Shown here in pieces: positions 6,037 through 8,921 of a stretch of DNA of 8,921 nt. The first letter of the stretch is position 1. Each line of letters starts with the position of its first letter. The stretch is taken from the NCBI GenBank assembly GCA_030621255.1, contig JAUXHZ010000028.1:1-8921 (forward strand). The letters run 5' to 3'. The notes beneath the pieces are model-generated. The model did not search any database, was not told where the DNA came from, and saw only the letters and a list, made by a program, of their open reading frames with translations. This DNA is from Candidatus Latescibacterota bacterium (GTDB lineage Bacteria > Krumholzibacteriota > Krumholzibacteriia > Krumholzibacteriales > WJIX01). Both the position numbers and the translations under genes were made by a program.

Positions 6037-6063
6037 GGATATCATATCAATTCAATGATATTC
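6037..6063 (+). promoter_or_regulatory. Imperfect dyad upstream of hpt
   Basis: ATATCAT (6039-6045) and ATGATAT (6055-6061) are perfect inverted repeats around a 9-nt loop. The stem extends by one G-U and one G-C pair to 6037-6063. It lies in the 153-bp tilS-hpt gap, with no U tract after it, so an operator or an mRNA-processing hairpin is as likely as a terminator. No convincing -35/-10 pair was found beside it. Confidence 0.3.
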
Positions 6064-6127
6064 TCGATTTGCTTAAAAACAGACCGTAAAATCTACAATG
6101 TGTACCAGCGGGAAGATAAAAAACGAA

Positions 6128-6712
6128 ATGTATACCATCTCTTCAGATAAGATACAGGCGAGAGTTAAAGAACTTGGCTCTGAAATATCAGAGGATTATA
6201 AGGACTCTGCGCCAGTATTTATAGCCCTTCTTAAAGGTGCATTTATTTTCATGGCAGACCTCATGAGGGCACTTACGATCCCTCATGAAATTGATTTTAT
6301 TACTCTTTCCAGCTACAGAGATGGTCTGCAAAGAGGTAAAACGATTGAGATCAACAATTTCATACGAAACGACATAAGGGAACAGGATATAATAATAGTT
6401 GATGAAATAATTGACACCGGGAATACCCTCTCAAAACTTTTGAAAAATTTGCTGGATACTGAAGTAAGGAGCGTAAAGATCTGCACCCTTCTTGATAAAC
6501 CATCAGCACGTGAAGTCGAAATACCTATCGATTATACCGGTTTTGTTATACCGGACATATTTGTTATTGGGTATGGACTCGATTTCAAGGAGCATTTCAG
6601 ACATCTCTCCTTCATAAGAGAATTAACACCTGATCTTAGAGAAATGGAAGAAATCTCTGAACAATTGTTAAAAATAGAAAAAGAAATTAAGGAAAAGGGA
6701 CAACGAATTTAG
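6128..6712 (+). CDS. hpt: Hypoxanthine phosphoribosyltransferase
   Basis: A type I phosphoribosyltransferase of purine salvage that makes IMP or GMP from hypoxanthine or guanine and PRPP in the cytoplasm. With ATG 6128 the product is 194 residues. That start has GGAAG upstream at about 12 nt and matches the family's usual N-terminus; ATG 6098 would add 10 residues and has no ribosome site. Motifs: LLKG (34-37) for pyrophosphate binding, SSY (61-63) in the mobile loop, and the PRPP loop VDEIIDTGNT (91-100). In that loop the usual acidic pair E-D is written D-E. IPDIFVIGYGLD (141-152) forms the base and metal site. A charged helical tail of about 25 residues (LREMEEISEQLLKIEKEI...) goes beyond the usual family end. 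It sits between tilS and ftsH, the common bacterial order. Confidence 0.95.
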   Translation: MYTISSDKIQARVKELGSEISEDYKDSAPVFIALLKGAFIFMADLMRALTIPHEIDFITLSSYRDGLQRGKTIEINNFIRNDIREQDIIIVDEIIDTGNTLSKLLKNLLDTEVRSVKICTLLDKPSAREVEIPIDYTGFVIPDIFVIGYGLDFKEHFRHLSFIRELTPDLREMEEISEQLLKIEKEIKEKGQRI

Positions 6713-6860
6713 CAATAACGCAAAATAGCTCAACACTGAATGTACCAGCGCCACATTATACTTTTACTGATAGACAAAAGGACTACTATTGGTTATCTTA
6801 GCACAGTAAAATGATAAAAATCGTGGAGAATCTGTATTTTAGCGGTAGGTACCTATTAAA
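6713..6860 (+). other. hpt-ftsH intergenic region with small leader ORF
   Basis: This 148-bp gap holds a 10-mer TGTACCAGCG (6741-6750) that also occurs upstream of hpt (6101-6110), a TATACT box (6757-6762) without a good -35, and a perfect palindrome TAGGTACCTA (6846-6855) containing the likely ribosome site AGGT. It also holds a 17-codon ORF from ATG 6811 whose TGA (6862-6864) overlaps the ftsH ATG as ATGA. None of these has proven function. A promoter for ftsH in this gap is plausible but not clear. Confidence 0.35.
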
Positions 6861-6864
6861 ATGA
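6811..6864 (+). CDS. Possible 17-residue leader peptide overlapping ftsH start
   Basis: ATG 6811 opens [17 protein letters not shown] and stops at TGA 6862-6864, sharing ATGA with the ftsH start codon at 6861. The overlap would allow translational coupling. No clear ribosome site precedes ATG 6811 (ACAGTAAA), and a short ORF of this size can arise by chance, so this is a tentative entry. Confidence 0.2.
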   Translation: MIKIVENLYFSGRYLLK

Positions 6865-8921
6865 AAAAAGAAAATAAAACCAACGGAAACAAAAAACAGC
6901 CTGATAATAAATGGATCCCTCCCGGAACAGGCTCGGGCAATCAAAAACCATCACGCTCAATGGCGCTCTGGGTTATGATTCTTATCATGGGGTTCCTCGC
7001 TTACCTTCTGTTCAATTCAGGAGCACGAAATGAACACCCGATCAGTTATACAACTTTCATTCAGGAGATCAACAGCGGGAATATTGACAGAATAAAAATA
7101 AGGGGTCTTGAAGTAACGGGTAATTTGATTGACGAGATTATTCTGCCTACAGCCACGGATGAAACCCGTATAAGCAAATTTAAGGTTGTGCTTCCCGCTG
7201 AAGATAAAGATTTGCCTGAAAAGATATGGAAGACAAATCCCAATGCCGTCATAGAGGCTGAATTCCCCGGAAGCAGTGTCTGGGTCAAAGCATTAGCTAC
7301 CGCCCTCCCGCTTATAGCTCTTTTTGTGCTGTGGTTTTTCTTTATGCGGCAAATGCAAGCCGGGGGGAACAAAGCCTTTTCATTCGGTAAAAGCAAAGCG
7401 AAAATGGTTGGAGGTAACAAACCTGACGTAACTTTTGATGATGTCGCGGGAGCTGAAGAAGCAAAAGAAGAGCTGCAGGAAATTATTGAATTTCTTAAAA
7501 ACCCGCAAAAATTTCAGAAGCTTGGTGGGCATATACCAAAGGGTGTAATTCTTCTCGGCCCACCGGGAACCGGCAAAACTCTGTTGGCCAGGGCCGTAGC
7601 GGGAGAGGCTGAAGCAGCCTTTTTCAGCATGAGCGGATCCGATTTTGTCGAAATGTTTGTCGGGGTTGGCGCGAGCCGTGTCCGCGATCTCTTCGAAAAA
7701 GGACAAAAACACGCTCCCTGCATTCTTTTTATAGACGAGCTGGATGCCGTCGGCCGGCATAGGGGATCAGGCCTCGGTGGAGGACACGATGAAAGAGAAC
7801 AAACTCTGAATCAGCTCCTTGTTGAAATGGACGGATTTAACACAAACGAAGGAGTAATACTTCTCGCCGCTACAAATAGACCTGACGTTCTTGATCCCGC
7901 TCTTCTCAGGCCGGGCAGATTCGACAGAAGAGTTATTATTGACATGCCCGATCTCAAAGGGAGGTTAGGGATTCTAAAAGTACATACCCGCAATATTCCA
8001 CTTTCAGATGACGTAGACCTTGAAATAATCGCCCGCGGAACTCCCGGGATGACCGGAGCAGACCTGGCAAACACTGTAAATGAAGCTGCTTTGCTTGCCG
8101 CCAAACTGAACAAAGATAAAGTCGAAATGGCTGATATCGAAGAAGCAAAAGATAAGGTCAGGTTGGGGCCGGAGCGTAAAAGTTATGTTTTAAAAGAAGA
8201 TGCCCGGAAAGTATCCGCCTATCATGAAAGTGGCCACGTTATAGTCGGATCATTCGTGGAAAATGCCGACCCGCTGCATAAAGTGACAATAATTCCCCGG
8301 GGCCAGACGGGGGGGCTTACCTTCTTCCTTCCGAAAGATGAAATGATGTTTCACTCCAGGGAATATCTATTGGATATAATTACAACATCAATGGGTGGAA
8401 GAGTCGCTGAAGAACTCTTTATCGGAAGAATTGGAACAGGGGCGGAGAGCGATATCAGCCATTCTTCAAGTCTCGCCCGAAAGATGGTTGCAAGGTGGGG
8501 TATGAGCGATACCCTTGGGCCGATTTCCTTTGATCATCAAGATGAACATATTTTCCTCGGCAAACAGCTGACTTCGAGAAACGAATTCAGTGAAGAAACT
8601 GCAAGGGAAATTGATAATGAAATCAGAAAAATCATACATGAATGCTATCAAAAGGCTAAAGATATTCTCATAGCACATAAGGAAGACCTGCATAAAGTGG
8701 CCACTGCTCTTCTGGAAAGAGAATCGCTTGACGGAGAAGAAATCAAGATACTGCTCGGAGGCGGAACACTGGACAAATTAATAACCAATGACAAAAAGTC
8801 CAACTCCGTGGATGAATCATCCCCTAAAGATCAATCAAACAACGAAGACAAACCAGACGATGAAGATAAAGTGGCAGAACCCGGCGGGCAGGGAGAAACC
8901 CCCCAAACTTCAGGAGAAGGG
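6861..8921 (+). CDS. ftsH: ATP-dependent zinc metalloprotease FtsH (3' end outside window)
   Basis: FtsH is a membrane-anchored hexameric AAA+ protease that extracts and degrades damaged membrane proteins and unstable regulators. The frame is open for 687 codons from ATG 6861 to the window edge with no stop. Order: a polar N-terminal leader (1-32), membrane segment 1 (about 34-51), a periplasmic domain (52-140), membrane segment 2 (144-162), then the AAA+ module. The module has Walker A GPPGTGKT (233-240), pore loop FVG (266-268), Walker B FIDELDA (290-296), and the second region of homology with arginine fingers R350 and R353. The protease site is HESGH (455-459; usually HEAGH), with D531 as the third zinc ligand. 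The end is an acidic, low-complexity Ser/Asn/Asp/Gly tail from about residue 645. The roughly 30-residue polar leader before the first membrane segment is longer than in E. coli FtsH. The ribosome site is AGGT (6847-6850). Confidence 0.97.
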   Translation, partial: MKKENKTNGNKKQPDNKWIPPGTGSGNQKPSRSMALWVMILIMGFLAYLLFNSGARNEHPISYTTFIQEINSGNIDRIKIRGLEVTGNLIDEIILPTATDETRISKFKVVLPAEDKDLPEKIWKTNPNAVIEAEFPGSSVWVKALATALPLIALFVLWFFFMRQMQAGGNKAFSFGKSKAKMVGGNKPDVTFDDVAGAEEAKEELQEIIEFLKNPQKFQKLGGHIPKGVILLGPPGTGKTLLARAVAGEAEAAFFSMSGSDFVEMFVGVGASRVRDLFEKGQKHAPCILFIDELDAVGRHRGSGLGGGHDEREQTLNQLLVEMDGFNTNEGVILLAATNRPDVLDPALLRPGRFDRRVIIDMPDLKGRLGILKVHTRNIPLSDDVDLEIIARGTPGMTGADLANTVNEAALLAAKLNKDKVEMADIEEAKDKVRLGPERKSYVLKEDARKVSAYHESGHVIVGSFVENADPLHKVTIIPRGQTGGLTFFLPKDEMMFHSREYLLDIITTSMGGRVAEELFIGRIGTGAESDISHSSSLARKMVARWGMSDTLGPISFDHQDEHIFLGKQLTSRNEFSEETAREIDNEIRKIIHECYQKAKDILIAHKEDLHKVATALLERESLDGEEIKILLGGGTLDKLITNDKKSNSVDESSPKDQSNNEDKPDDEDKVAEPGGQGETPQTSGEG

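Noticed and set aside
6734..6758. Heat-shock (sigma-32-like) promoter for ftsH
   Set aside because: ACTGAA and CCACATTA resemble the consensus only partly, and the 10-nt gap between them is too short.
7380..7760. 126-residue minus-strand ORF
   Set aside because: It is antisense to the conserved AAA+ module of ftsH.

Overview
The window reads as ordinary bacterial chromosome, about 40% GC by eye, densely packed and mostly housekeeping. No transposase, phage gene or CRISPR array was seen. All three tRNA genes encode their CCA end. A lipoprotein signal peptide, two-membrane-segment FtsH and a likely UGA-Sec gene suggest a Gram-negative, probably anaerobic, selenocysteine-decoding bacterium. A deltaproteobacterial or candidate-phylum origin is possible, but this is inference; no marker here fixes the taxon.

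Left end, + strand (1-407): the tail of an unknown gene overlaps, by ATGA, a short reading frame that is best read as a 57-residue single-pass membrane selenoprotein. It has an in-frame TGA at 132-134, continues to TAA at 216-218, and has a GC hairpin with a G-starting loop 23 nt after the TGA. It is followed 3 nt later by a small FmdB-type zinc-ribbon gene. The two genes face the next cluster across a short convergent region (408-509) holding two hairpins.

Minus-strand block (510-4270): in transcription order this is a divergent ketol-acid reductoisomerase, a lipoprotein with a degenerate peptidase-MA-like fold, glutamyl-tRNA synthetase (gltX), tRNA-Gln(CTG) and tRNA-Glu(CTC). The synthetase thus lies directly upstream of the two tRNAs it would charge if it is non-discriminating.

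Plus-strand block (4436-8921): a good sigma-70 promoter drives an elongator-type tRNA-Met(CAT), followed by tilS (tRNA-Ile lysidine synthetase), hpt (hypoxanthine phosphoribosyltransferase) and ftsH (membrane AAA+ protease, open at the window end). The tilS-hpt-ftsH order is widely conserved in bacteria, so this block is core genome. A 17-codon leader ORF overlaps the ftsH start by ATGA.

The most novel item is the candidate membrane selenoprotein at 45-218. A second, weaker UGA/hairpin pair at the end of fmdB has the same spacing.
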